DNA from: Chloroflexota bacterium
GTDB lineage: Bacteria; Chloroflexota; UBA11872
Reading direction: 5' to 3'
Assembly (NCBI GenBank): GCA_026707585.1
Contig: JAPOWQ010000040.1
Coordinates: 123,151 to 187,150 of the forward strand
Length of the DNA: 64,000 nucleotides
The notes under the pieces: generated by a model
Told to the model about the DNA's origin: nothing
What the model saw: the letters and a program-made list of their open reading frames with translations, nothing else
Databases searched by the model: none
Part shown: piece by piece, positions 18,837 to 26,478 of the stretch
Position numbering within the stretch: the first letter of the stretch is position 1
How the letters are laid out: each line of letters opens with the position of its first letter
Translations under genes and position numbers: made by a program

Positions 18837-18866
18837 AGTATATGGGCCCAGACTATTCGATGACAA
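18837..18866 (-). promoter_or_regulatory. Sigma-70-type promoter of the sugar-uptake operon
   Basis: On the minus strand, TTGTCA at 18866-18861, an 18-base spacer and TATACT at 18842-18837. Predicted start near 18830, giving a leader of about 84 bases before the ATG at 18746. Confidence 0.6.
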
Positions 18867-19024
18867 ATAGGCTTGCATCTCGGCTACGGATGTGACTCGC
18901 TCGGGCGCAATCAGTTGAGGACTGGGCTCAATGCCGTGCCAGTCCCGGGCGCTGGAGACCTGCGGAGCATGCTGCCCGAACGCGCAATCTCTCGACGGCC
19001 TGGGCGCGTGGCTGCCCAAGCTGA

Positions 19025-19174
19025 ATGGTGAGCAGACTCACAAACTCGATCCTCAATACCCAGGTGCCCCTCCGCGACGAACAAGATCCAGGCCAGGCCC
19101 TCGACTTGGCCGTCGAAGCCGACGACACCGTCCTGGCCGCCGGAGCCCGCTTCCCCAAGACCGACAACGTCTGA
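19025..19174 (+). CDS. Small ORF or gene remnant, 49 aa
   Basis: MVSRLTNSILNTQ followed by LRDEQDPGQALDLAVEADDTVLAAGARFPKTDNV. The composition is protein-like, and an in-frame stop directly precedes the ATG. No ribosome binding site is evident and I do not recognise it. It may be the degraded end of a gene. The remainder of 18867-19251 shows nothing else I can support. Confidence 0.3.
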   Translation: MVSRLTNSILNTQVPLRDEQDPGQALDLAVEADDTVLAAGARFPKTDNV

Positions 19175-19251
19175 GACACCTACACTCGCTACCCAGTCGT
19201 CAGGCCCGCGCCCCTTGACTGGGCGCGCGGGCCTCTAGGGAGAGTCATGCC

Positions 19252-20736
19252 GTGAGCGACCAACCCGAAAACGCGCGTCGCCCCAACATCCTCATCGTCC
19301 TCTGCGACCAACTCCAACGCGACTTCGTCGGCACCTACGGCCATCCCCTCGCCCACACCCCCAACATCGACCGCCTGGCCGCCCGCGGCGTCAAGCTTGC
19401 GCACGCCTACGTGCCCAAGCCCCAGTGCGCCCCCGCGCGCGCCTCCATGTTCACCGGCCGCTACCCCCACCAGCATCAGTTGCTGATGAACAACGCCGCG
19501 ATCAGCTGGCAGACCCCCATTGGCCCCCTCGCCAACCGGCCCGCCCTGCCCGAATCCGTCCCCTCCCTCGGCCAGGCCTTCCAGGCCGCAGGCTACCGCC
19601 TCGGCTACACCGGCCCCTGGCACATGGGCAACGACGAAACCCCCCAGCACGGCTTCACCGACTTCTGGCGAACCTACCGCTACTGGCAAGACGGCCGCGA
19701 CTATTACGTCCAGTACCTGGAAGAGCTCGGCCTGGACCAGCTATTCCACGACGAACACCAGCGCGCCAACATGGCCCGCGCCGCCCGCACCGACCACGCC
19801 CAGCCGTCCATGGCCACCCAGATCCCAACGGAGCACACCCGCACCGCCTGGGCCGTCAGTCAGACCCTGGAGTTCCTGGATAGCGCCGATACCCGTCCCT
19901 GGCTCTTCTGCTGCTCCATCAAGGACCCCCATCCACCCGTCCTGCCGCCCCCCGAATTCGCCGACCTCGTCTCACCCCACGACGTCCAGTTTGTCCCCTC
20001 CTGGATCGACGACCTCTCGGACAAACCCGCCCTCCAGCGCGACTCCGCCAGCGTCCGCTGGACCTCCTACATGACCGACGACCAGTGGCGCCAGTACATC
20101 GCCCACTACCACGGCCTCAACGCCCACATCGACACCGAAGTCGGCCGCCTTCTGCAAGGCCTCGACCAGCGCGGCCTCACCGCCAACACCCTCGTCATTT
20201 TTCTCTCCGACCACGGCGAAATGATGGGCTCCCACCACATGGCCCACAAGGGCCCCTACATGTACGAAGACGTCTACGCCATCCCCTTCATCGCCCACTG
20301 GCCCGGCCATATCGAAGGCGGCCGCACCCATCCCGATCTCTTCTCCACCGTCGACTTCGCCGCAACCCTCGGTGCCCTCGCTGGCGTCCCCGTCGATGCC
20401 GGCGCCGGCCTTGACCAGTCTGCCCTGCTAACCCACGGCCAACCCGGCCCCCGCGATGCCATTTTCGCCGAGTTCTACGGCCAGGGCTCAGAAGCCGAAC
20501 GCGGCCTCATGGCCATCAAATCCATCCGCACCCACGACTGGAAACTCAACATCTACCTCAACGACCGCTCCGAGCTCTACCACCTCGCCACCGACCCCCA
20601 CGAACTCACCAACCTCATCGACCACCCCCAACACCAATCCACCAGGTGCGAACTAGGCGAACGCATCGTGAATTGGCTCCACGAAACCAACGACCCCCTA
20701 ACCCAGATCTTCGCCAACGAAATCGCATCCACCTAG
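19252..20736 (+). CDS. Sulfatase (type I, alkaline-phosphatase superfamily)
   Basis: 494 residues from a GTG at 19252 with GGGAGAG upstream. The opening RPNILIVLCDQLQRDFVGTYGHPLAHTPNIDRLAARGV carries the metal-binding Asp. C59-A-P-A-R-x-x-x-FTGR is the CxPxR signature whose Cys is converted to formylglycine by a sulfatase-maturating enzyme not seen in this window. Later: GPWHMGN, KDPHPPV, the metal-binding FLSDHGEMMGSHH and HKGPYMYED. It should hydrolyse sulfate esters of sugars or similar. No signal peptide is seen, so it is probably cytoplasmic or exported by other means. Its 3' flank is the B-C-B-A repeat cluster. Confidence 0.92.
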   Translation: MSDQPENARRPNILIVLCDQLQRDFVGTYGHPLAHTPNIDRLAARGVKLAHAYVPKPQCAPARASMFTGRYPHQHQLLMNNAAISWQTPIGPLANRPALPESVPSLGQAFQAAGYRLGYTGPWHMGNDETPQHGFTDFWRTYRYWQDGRDYYVQYLEELGLDQLFHDEHQRANMARAARTDHAQPSMATQIPTEHTRTAWAVSQTLEFLDSADTRPWLFCCSIKDPHPPVLPPPEFADLVSPHDVQFVPSWIDDLSDKPALQRDSASVRWTSYMTDDQWRQYIAHYHGLNAHIDTEVGRLLQGLDQRGLTANTLVIFLSDHGEMMGSHHMAHKGPYMYEDVYAIPFIAHWPGHIEGGRTHPDLFSTVDFAATLGALAGVPVDAGAGLDQSALLTHGQPGPRDAIFAEFYGQGSEAERGLMAIKSIRTHDWKLNIYLNDRSELYHLATDPHELTNLIDHPQHQSTRCELGERIVNWLHETNDPLTQIFANEIAST

Positions 20737-20764
20737 CCAGTCACAACCGAACCCGACGCCGTAC

Positions 20765-20818
20765 CGTTCGTGGTGAGCCGGGCGGGTGTACCCACCCGCC
20801 CGTGTCGAACCACACCCC
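20765..20818 (+). repeat. Family B stem-loop repeat, copy B1
   Basis: GTTCGTGGTGAGCC at the left, GTCGAACCAC at the right, with a central 10-bp stem CGGGCGGGTG/CACCCGCCCG. Seven copies in the window. Confidence 0.85.
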
Positions 20819-20841
20819 CCACCCCGCCCCGATCCCGTCTG

Positions 20842-20884
20842 TCGTAGGGGCGGGTCCCCGACCCGCCCGTCTTCCGCGCAACCA
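20842..20884 (+). repeat. Family C repeat, copy C1
   Basis: CGTAGGGGCGGGTC-CCC-GACCCGCCC hairpin followed by GTCTTCCGCGCAACCA. Separated from copy B2 by the same short linker as C2 from B3. Confidence 0.8.
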
Positions 20885-20896
20885 TCGTCCCCTCCC

Positions 20897-20950
20897 CGTT
20901 CGTGGTGAGCCGGGCGGGTGTACCCACCCGCCCGTGTCGAACCACACCCC
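20897..20950 (+). repeat. Family B stem-loop repeat, copy B2
   Basis: Nearly identical to B1, including the central 10-bp stem. Confidence 0.85.
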
Positions 20951-20980
20951 CAGCCACCCAACCCCCGCAGTCAGCCTGCC

Positions 20981-21046
20981 GCTCTTCACCCTCTCCAAGG
21001 GGAGAGGCAGGTTCGGCCGTCCGCGGCCGAAACCGGTGAGGGGTCC
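20981..21046 (+). repeat. Family A palindromic repeat, copy A2
   Basis: CCCTCTCC-AAG-GGGAGAGG hairpin followed by a TTCGGCCG/CGGCCGAA hairpin and ACCGGTGAGGGG. Completes a B-C-B-A cluster between two convergent sulfatase genes; a remaining stretch to 21132 shows no gene. Confidence 0.85.
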
Positions 21047-21132
21047 GCGGGTCTACCAAGCGGCGGTGCACCCCGTCATCCCGTCGTCCCCAGCCGGGAT
21101 CCAGTCTTACTCCCCTCTCACTTCTCTCCCCT

Positions 21133-22725
21133 CTAACCTCTCCCCTTCCCCGGAACAAACATCCCATGCGGCTGCCCAACCACCAGCTCGCCACCCTCGC
21201 TAAACCCCTCCGGCCGATCCGCCAGCTCCTCCGCTAACCGCCCCCGCCACCACCCAAGATCGACGTCTGGAGAGACCTCTGAATTCCGTTGTGCTTCTGT
21301 CTCCCCAAAGCGCGGCGCCTCTTCACCCTCTCCTGGGGGAGAGGCAGATTCCGCCGTCCGCGGCGGAAATCGGTGAGGGGTCTTCCGCGCACCCACCCCC
21401 GGCTCACCCAAAACGCTCGTCGCAGCCAGATCCCGCTCCTCATTCGGATCCTCCACCACGTCAAACAAATGCTCCTCACCCGTCTGGCTGAACCAGATGT
21501 ACTTATGCCGCTCATTCACAATCCAGTGGTTGCCGTCCGCCTCCCGGTACTGCCCCGCGTGCTCCCCGTGCAGCACGTCGCGCCATTCCGGCGACTCCCC
21601 GCGCATCCACGGCAGCAGGCTCCGACCCGTCACCGATGCCGGAATCTCGCAGCCCGCCGCATCCAGCAGCGTCGGCATCACGTCCTGCAGCCCCACCGGC
21701 GCCGCCACCTCCACCTGCCTGGGGAATCCCATCGACTGCGGCGCCCGCGCCAGGAACGGCACCCGCACCGACGCCTCGTATGGCCACGTCTTGGCGAACA
21801 GGTGATGATCGCCCAGCATCTCCCCGTGATCCGACACAAACATGATGAACGTGTCGTACAGCAGGCCTTTGTCCCGCATGTACTGGAACAACCGGTTCAG
21901 CTGCATGTCCACGTGATTCACCAGCCCGTAGTAGCCCGCCCGGCAGTGGTGCATCGGCGCCGGATCCAGGTGCAGGCGCCGGCTCCATCGCTCCATGTCC
22001 TCGGAGAGCTCGGGATCCATCCCGCGCCGCGGCCCCTGGAACTCCGGAACCCAGTCCCCAATCACCGGTTCCGGCAGGTCCATGCGCTCGTACCGGTCAA
22101 AGAAGAACGCCGGCGGCGTAAACGGCGGATGCGGATCCATGAACGAGACATTCAGGAAAAACGGCGCCGTCGGATCGCGCGTTTCCAGGAAGTCGATCGC
22201 TCGCGACACCGTCCAGAACGCCAGCGTCTTTTCCTCCGGCAGATGCGTCGGACGTCCGATCCATCCGTTCGAGGGCGCTCCATTCGCCATCGCCCAGCGG
22301 TGCGGCGGAGCCTCGCCCCGCAGCCACGTCAGGTAATCGTTGTCCCGGCCGCGCGAGCTTTCGGCCAGGTCCATCGCCTCAAACCCAAAGCGCCGCCGCG
22401 TCGGCTGCAGGTGCAGCTTGCCGCACAGGTGCGTCTCGTAGCCCGCGTCGCGCAACTGGCCCGCCAGCGTCGCCGGCGGATCCCATTCCGGGTGCCCGGT
22501 CATCCCCACCATCCCGTTCGCCGATGGCGCCTGCCCCGACATCAGCACCCGCCGAGCCGGAACGCACGACGGACACTCCGTATAGCCCCGCCGGAAATGC
22601 GTCCCCGAAGCCCCAATCCAATCCATCGCCGGCGTCTCCAGCACCGCATGCCCATCCAACCCCAGCGCATCCCCGCGCTGCTGATCCGTCACCACCAACA
22701 ACACATTCGGCCGCCCCTCACCCAT
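21133..22725 (-). CDS. Sulfatase with in-frame family A repeat near its C-terminus (copy 1)
   Basis: 530 residues from the ATG at 22725, about 9 bases after GGAAGGGA; a GTG three codons earlier is too close to that site. RPNVLLVVTDQQRGDALGLDGHAVLETPAMDWI is the metal-binding start; C54-V-P-A-R is the formylglycine motif; KLHLQP, DPHPPFTPP and FVSDHGEMLGDHH complete the type I sulfatase core. After NEERDLAATSVLG the protein reads ARKTPHRFPPRTAESASPPG, which is the translation of the family A intergenic repeat, before normal C-terminal sequence resumes (VDLGWWRGRLAEELADRPEG). The insertion keeps frame. Paralog at 23181 has it at the same site. Likely target: sulfated glycan or choline-sulfate-like ester. 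Confidence 0.9.
   Translation of the reverse strand: MGEGRPNVLLVVTDQQRGDALGLDGHAVLETPAMDWIGASGTHFRRGYTECPSCVPARRVLMSGQAPSANGMVGMTGHPEWDPPATLAGQLRDAGYETHLCGKLHLQPTRRRFGFEAMDLAESSRGRDNDYLTWLRGEAPPHRWAMANGAPSNGWIGRPTHLPEEKTLAFWTVSRAIDFLETRDPTAPFFLNVSFMDPHPPFTPPAFFFDRYERMDLPEPVIGDWVPEFQGPRRGMDPELSEDMERWSRRLHLDPAPMHHCRAGYYGLVNHVDMQLNRLFQYMRDKGLLYDTFIMFVSDHGEMLGDHHLFAKTWPYEASVRVPFLARAPQSMGFPRQVEVAAPVGLQDVMPTLLDAAGCEIPASVTGRSLLPWMRGESPEWRDVLHGEHAGQYREADGNHWIVNERHKYIWFSQTGEEHLFDVVEDPNEERDLAATSVLGEPGVGARKTPHRFPPRTAESASPPGEGEEAPRFGETEAQRNSEVSPDVDLGWWRGRLAEELADRPEGFSEGGELVVGQPHGMFVPGKGRG
21317..21386 (+). repeat. Family A palindromic repeat, copy A3, inside a sulfatase gene
   Basis: CCCTCTCC-TGG-GGGAGAGG hairpin, then a CCGCCG/CGGCGG hairpin and the GGTGAGGGGTCTTCCGCGC end. 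Lies in the coding sequence of the minus-strand sulfatase in a frame without stops. Confidence 0.88.
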
Positions 22726-22819
22726 CACCCCCACTCCCTTCCATCTCCATCCTCACCACACCTCACCCCACAGACTCTAAACCGAGAACTCACCCGCCGC
22801 GGACGCACCCCGCCCCTCC

Positions 22820-22863
22820 TTCGTAGGGGCGGCGTCTCTGACCCGCCCGTCTTCCGCGCAACC
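22820..22863 (+). repeat. Family C repeat, copy C2
   Basis: CGTAGGGGCGGCGTC-TCTGACCCGCCC followed by GTCTTCCGCGCAACCA. Confidence 0.8.
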
Positions 22864-22876
22864 ACCGTCCCCTACC

Positions 22877-22930
22877 CGTTCGTGGTGAGCCGGTTCGGAG
22901 TCCGTCGGAGAACCGTGTCGAACCACACCC
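22877..22930 (+). repeat. Family B stem-loop repeat, copy B3
   Basis: Same outer ends as B1, but the inner stem is CGGTTC/GAACCG around the loop GGAGTCCGTCGGA. Compensates relative to B4 and B6. Confidence 0.85.
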
Positions 22931-22960
22931 CCAACCACCCAACCCCTCAGTCAGCCCACC

Positions 22961-23053
22961 GCTCTTCACGCTCTCCAAGGGGAGAGGCAGAACCTGTCCT
23001 GAGCTTGCCGAAGGGTTCCGGCGTCTTAGGCGGAAATCGGTGATGGGTCTTCC
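22961..23053 (+). repeat. Family A repeat, copy A4, interrupted by a 25-bp element D
   Basis: The CTCTCC/GGAGAG hairpin is followed by an extra segment at 22991-23015 (AACCTGTCCTGAGCTTGCCG plus AAGGG) before the normal GGCGTCTTAGGCGG part. A further D-like stretch (GCCCTGCGCTTGTCGAAG) occurs near 23085-23107. The rest of 22726-23180 holds only these repeats. Confidence 0.8.
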
Positions 23054-23180
23054 GTTCGAGGTGCCGCGTATGTTCGAGGTGCGCGTGCCCTGCGCTTGTC
23101 GAAGAAAACCTCGCCTTCTTCCTCTTCTTGCGAGGCCACTCGAAGAGTCCCGCTCCTCCTCTTTCTCACTTCTCTCCCCC

Positions 23181-24773
23181 CTAACCTCTCCCCTTCCCCG
23201 GCACATACCTCTCATGCGGCCGCCCAACCACCAGCCCACCGTCCCGGCTAAACCCCTCCGGCCGATCCGCCAGCTCCTCCGCTAACCGCCCCCGCCACCA
23301 CCCAAGATCGACCTCTGCAGAGCCCTCGGTATTCCGTAGTCCTCCCATCTCTCCCAGGTCCGCCGCCTCTTCACCCTCTCCTGGGGGAGAGGCAGATTCC
23401 GGCGTCTTCGGCGGAAATCGGTGAGGGGTCTTCCGCGCACCCACCCCCGACTCACCTAAAACGCTCTTCGCTGCCAGATCCCGCTCCTCATTCGGATCCT
23501 CCACCACGTCAAACAGATGCTCCTCGCCCGTCTGGCTGAACCAGATGTACTTATGCCGCTCATTCACAATCCAGTGATTGCCGTCCGCCTCCCGGTACTG
23601 CCCCGCGTGCTCCCCGTGCAGCACGTCCCGCCACTCCGGCGTTTCTCCGCGCATCCACGGCAGCAGGCTGCGACCCGTTACCGATGCCGGAATCTCGCAG
23701 CCCGCCGCATCCAGCAGCGTCGGCATCACGTCCTGCAGCCCCACCGGCGCCGCCACCTCCACCTGGCTGGGGAACCCCATCGACCGCGGCGCCCGCGCCA
23801 GGAACGGCACCCGCACCGACGCCTCGTACGGCCACGTCTTGGCGAACAGGTGGTGATCCCCCAGCATCTCCCCGTGATCCGACACGAACATGATGAACGT
23901 GTCATACAGCAGGCCCTTGTCGCACATGTACTGGAACAGCCGGTTCAGTTGCATGTCCACGTGATTCACCAGCCCGTAATACCCCGCCCGGCAGTGGTGC
24001 ATCGGCGCCGGGTCCAGGTGTAGTCGACGGCTCCAGCGCTCCGTGTCCTCGGAAAGCTCCGGATCCAGCCCCCGCCGGGGTCCGGGAAACTCCGGAACCC
24101 AGTCCCCAATCACCGGTTCCGGCAGGTCCATGCGCTCGTACCGGTCAAAGAAGAACGCCGGCGGCGTAAACGGCGGATGCGGGTCCATGAACGACACGTT
24201 CAGGAAAAACGGCGCCGTCGGATCGCGTGTTTCCAGGAAATCTATCGCCCGCGACACCGTCCAGAACGTCTGCGTCTTTTCCTCTGGCAGATGCGTCGGA
24301 CGTCCGATCCATCCGTTCGAGGGCGCCCCATGGGCCATGGCCCAGCGGTGCGGCGGCGCCTCGCCGCGCAGCCACGTCAGGTAATCGTTGTCCAGGGTGC
24401 GCGAGCTGTTCGCCACGTCCATCGCCTCAAAGCCAAAGCGACGCCGCGTCGGTTGCAGGCCCAGCTTGCCGCTCAGGTGCGTCTCGTAGCCTGCGTCGCG
24501 CAACTCGCCCGCCAGCGTCGCCGGCGGATCCCATTCCGGGTGCGCGGTCATCCCCACCATCCCGATCGCCGACGGCGCGTGCCCCGACATCAGCACCCGG
24601 CGCGCCGGAGCGCACGACGGATACTCCGAGTACCCCCGCCGGAAATGCGTGCCCGACGCCCCAATCCAATCCATCGCCGGCGTCTCCAGCCACGCATGCC
24701 CATCCAACCCCAGCGCATCCCCCCGCTGCTGATCCGTCACCACCAACAACACATTCGGCCGCCCCTCACCCAT
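23181..24773 (-). CDS. Sulfatase with in-frame family A repeat near its C-terminus (copy 2)
   Basis: 530 residues from the ATG at 24773, with the same start context as the paralog at 21133. The two proteins are close to identical through the catalytic core, so this is a recent duplication. Formylglycine motif C54-A-P-A-R; metal motifs VVTDQQRGD and FVSDHGEMLGDHH. Differences include GKLGLQP for GKLHLQP and VANSSRTLDND for LAESSRGRDND near the active-site region, which may tune substrate. The repeat-derived stretch ARKTPHRFPPKTPESASPPG follows KSVLGESGVG; its surroundings (EEAADLGEMGGLRNTEG) have diverged more than the rest. Both copies are transcribed leftward, each with its own start site and repeat-filled upstream region. 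Confidence 0.9.
   Translation of the reverse strand: MGEGRPNVLLVVTDQQRGDALGLDGHAWLETPAMDWIGASGTHFRRGYSEYPSCAPARRVLMSGHAPSAIGMVGMTAHPEWDPPATLAGELRDAGYETHLSGKLGLQPTRRRFGFEAMDVANSSRTLDNDYLTWLRGEAPPHRWAMAHGAPSNGWIGRPTHLPEEKTQTFWTVSRAIDFLETRDPTAPFFLNVSFMDPHPPFTPPAFFFDRYERMDLPEPVIGDWVPEFPGPRRGLDPELSEDTERWSRRLHLDPAPMHHCRAGYYGLVNHVDMQLNRLFQYMCDKGLLYDTFIMFVSDHGEMLGDHHLFAKTWPYEASVRVPFLARAPRSMGFPSQVEVAAPVGLQDVMPTLLDAAGCEIPASVTGRSLLPWMRGETPEWRDVLHGEHAGQYREADGNHWIVNERHKYIWFSQTGEEHLFDVVEDPNEERDLAAKSVLGESGVGARKTPHRFPPKTPESASPPGEGEEAADLGEMGGLRNTEGSAEVDLGWWRGRLAEELADRPEGFSRDGGLVVGRPHERYVPGKGRG
23365..23434 (+). repeat. Family A palindromic repeat, copy A5, inside a sulfatase gene
   Basis: Same position within the gene as A3. 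Here the second palindrome reads CCGGCGTCTTCGGCGG, so it has changed from A3 (CCGCCGTCCGCGGCGG) while staying in frame. Confidence 0.88.
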
Positions 24774-24836
24774 CACCCCCACTCCCTTCCATCCCAATCC
24801 TCACCACACCCCATCCCCCGACTCTAAACCGCTGCC

Positions 24837-24890
24837 CGTTCGTGGTGAGCCGGGTCGGAGTCTTTCGGAGACCCGAGTCGAACCACACCC
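24837..24890 (+). repeat. Family B stem-loop repeat, copy B4
   Basis: Outer ends GTTCGTGGTGAGCC and GTCGAACCAC; inner stem CGGGTC/GACCCG with loop GGAGTCTTTCGGA. Confidence 0.85.
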
Positions 24891-24923
24891 ACCCACCACC
24901 CCACACAGATACCCGGCCCATCC

Positions 24924-24967
24924 TTCGTAGGGGCGGCGTCTCTGACCCGCCCGTCTTCCGCGCAACC
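24924..24967 (+). repeat. Family C repeat, copy C3
   Basis: CGTAGGGGCGGCGTCTCTGACCCGCCCG then TCTTCCGCGCAACCA. The stretch 24968-25153 carries partial B-like ends (CCGTGGTGAGCCGCC) and no gene. Confidence 0.75.
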
Positions 24968-25153
24968 ACAGCCCCTTGCCCCGTCCGTGGTGAGCCGCCC
25001 TGGTGGCCCAGGCTGTCATGTGGCCCAGGCTGCGCGCAGCCTGGGACCCGCGCTTGATCGCCCCCTACCCCGGCGCTTGCCACCCCCGCCCCGCGGCGTG
25101 ACCCCACCCTCGCTGCAGAATCCGCCCTAACCCTGCCAACGGGACGCCAATCC

Positions 25154-25202
25154 ATTCGTGGTAAGCCGGGTCGGAGTCTTTGGGAGACTCGTGTCGAACC
25201 AA
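25154..25202 (+). repeat. Family B stem-loop repeat, copy B5
   Basis: ATTCGTGGTAAGCC left end; inner stem CGGGTC/GACTCG, one wobble relative to B4; right end GTCGAACC. From here to 25379 there is only lower-GC sequence with no supported gene. Confidence 0.75.
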
Positions 25203-25379
25203 CAGACACACCAGTTCCGCGCCATCCGGCCGGTCTTTGATCCGGCGTAAGTTCGCTGAGTGCCGGCAACACTGCGAGCGATACCTTCATCAGAGTGCTT
25301 CGCCGGCGCACGTGTCTGCTCGAATATATGTAGAGACAATTCATATCGTGAGCTCACAAAGGCGAGTGAATGTCCGTTT

Positions 25380-25408
25380 TTGCACGAACTCAGTCGTTCG
25401 AATATGAT
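25380..25408 (+). promoter_or_regulatory. Sigma-70-type promoter for the DUF4352-like gene
   Basis: TTGCAC at 25380-25385, 17-base spacer, TATGAT at 25403-25408. Transcription would begin near 25415, about 30 bases before the ATG at 25446. Confidence 0.6.
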
Positions 25409-25445
25409 CGCCGAATTCAGTTCAATCAAACTATGAAGGTCCGAT

Positions 25446-26024
25446 ATGGGGCGAGTGCTTCGCTATGGCTGTCTCGGCATCGTAGTCGTTGGTGTTCTCC
25501 TCATCGTCATCATTGTGCTTGCCTTGGCCAATGCTCCCGAGGAGGAGCAGGTCGTCGTTTCGACTGGCAACCAGACTTCATCGTCAACGGCACAAGCTGG
25601 CGCGGCATCGGTTGCACAAGAAGCGCTGCCGTCGATCGGAGCGGCAGCCCGTAAGGGCAACTGGGAAATCACGTTCAAAGCCCAGGAGAAAACGACCGAG
25701 ATCCAGGGCGGAACTTTCGGAAGCGAGAAAGCACAGGGTGAATTCCGCATTTTGACGCTGAATCTTGCGAATGTCGGCAATCGGTCTTTCCCGCTCAACT
25801 CGCACGACTTCTCACTCAACACGCCCGATGGCGTCGAATACAACACGTCCAGCGACGGGCACACGGCCCTCATCGGCGAAGAGTCCGGACCGGAGGTACT
25901 CAGCGGTTCCGAGACGATCCAGCCGGGGCTCAGCAAAGATGTCCGAGTAGTGTTTGACGTCCCGCCGAACGCCACGGGGCTGATTCTTGATGTACAGGGC
26001 GTGAGGTTCGCGGTGCCAGACTAG
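25446..26024 (+). CDS. DUF4352-like single-pass membrane protein
   Basis: 192 residues with GAAGGT six bases before the ATG. Residues 8-29 (GCLGIVVVGVLLIVIIVLALA) form a signal anchor. After a low-complexity linker, residues ~65-190 read GNWEITFKAQE...FRILTLNLANVGNRSFPLNSHDFSLNTPDGVEYN...ETIQPGLSKDVRVVFDVPPNATGLILDVQGV. That is the pattern of the DUF4352/telokin-like immunoglobulin fold (a strand with xVxVxNxG, then surface-exposed strand with DLPxG-type ends). These domains are extracytoplasmic and often follow a lipobox or anchor; their role is structural or adhesive and not well defined. It has its own promoter and is flanked by family B repeats. Confidence 0.7.
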   Translation: MGRVLRYGCLGIVVVGVLLIVIIVLALANAPEEEQVVVSTGNQTSSSTAQAGAASVAQEALPSIGAAARKGNWEITFKAQEKTTEIQGGTFGSEKAQGEFRILTLNLANVGNRSFPLNSHDFSLNTPDGVEYNTSSDGHTALIGEESGPEVLSGSETIQPGLSKDVRVVFDVPPNATGLILDVQGVRFAVPD

Positions 26025-26095
26025 CCACCTCGCCGGTGGAACCACCCTGCCCTCGTTGACAGAGCCGCCCCGACTCTGCCAATGGGACGCTAATG

Positions 26096-26149
26096 CGTTC
26101 GTGGTGAGCCGGGCCGGAGTCTTTCGGAGGCCCGTGTCGAACCACACCC
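26096..26149 (+). repeat. Family B stem-loop repeat, copy B6
   Basis: Outer ends as in B1; inner stem CGGGCC/GGCCCG with loop GGAGTCTTTCGGA, a compensatory pair relative to B3 and B4. Confidence 0.85.
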
Positions 26150-26183
26150 ACCCGCCACTTCACACGACCACCCGGCCGTTTCT

Positions 26184-26242
26184 TCGTAGAGCCTGCCCTG
26201 AACTTGTCGAATGGGGGCGGCGTCTCAGACCCGCCCGTCTTC
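26184..26242 (+). repeat. Family C repeat, copy C4, interrupted by element D
   Basis: TCGTAG is followed by AGCCTGCCCTGAACTTGTCG-AATGG at 26189-26213, then the remainder of family C (GGCGGCGTCTCAGACCCGCCC). Confidence 0.8.
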
Positions 26243-26453
26243 ATGGAACTGGCCGACATCGTCGCCCGCGAGGGCTACGAGTGGACGCGCAGCGGCTGCA
26301 CCGTTGAGCCGAAGTTCTGGGACGTGGTCAGCCCGCGCTTCTACGCGCGGGGATTTCTCAGCGGGTAAATTCGCCTTAAAGATCTTTCCTGACCGCGACA
26401 TACGCAGTCTGGTCGAGGCGCATCGGGAACGCTTTGGGCCCATCAACAACTGA
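26243..26453 (+). pseudogene. 3' remnant of an unidentified gene, probably frameshifted
   Basis: Frame 1 from ATG 26243 gives MELADIVAREGYEWTRSGCT...FWDVVSPRFYARGFLSG then stops at 26368. The sequence continues protein-like in another frame as KFALKIFPDRDIRSLVEAHRERFGPINN with a stop at 26451-26453, directly before a terminator hairpin. This looks like the C-terminal end of one protein broken by a frameshift and beheaded by family C repeat C4, whose right end abuts it. I cannot name the parent family. Confidence 0.35.
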
Positions 26454-26455
26454 AA

Positions 26456-26478
26456 GCGCCCTCGCAGAGCGAGGGCGC
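26456..26478. terminator. Hairpin terminator
   Basis: Perfect 10-bp stem (GCGCCCTCGC arm) with AGA loop, starting three bases after the stop of the remnant above. It implies that the remnant was once a real gene end. Confidence 0.65.

Noticed and set aside
20765..21046. Possible CRISPR array because of closely spaced repeated palindromes
   Set aside because: The repeats are of different families, irregularly spaced, with no uniform spacers and no cas genes.
21289..23043. 584-codon plus-strand frame across the first repeat-bearing sulfatase
   Set aside because: Antisense to the sulfatase, low-complexity Arg/His/Pro composition, no domain signals.
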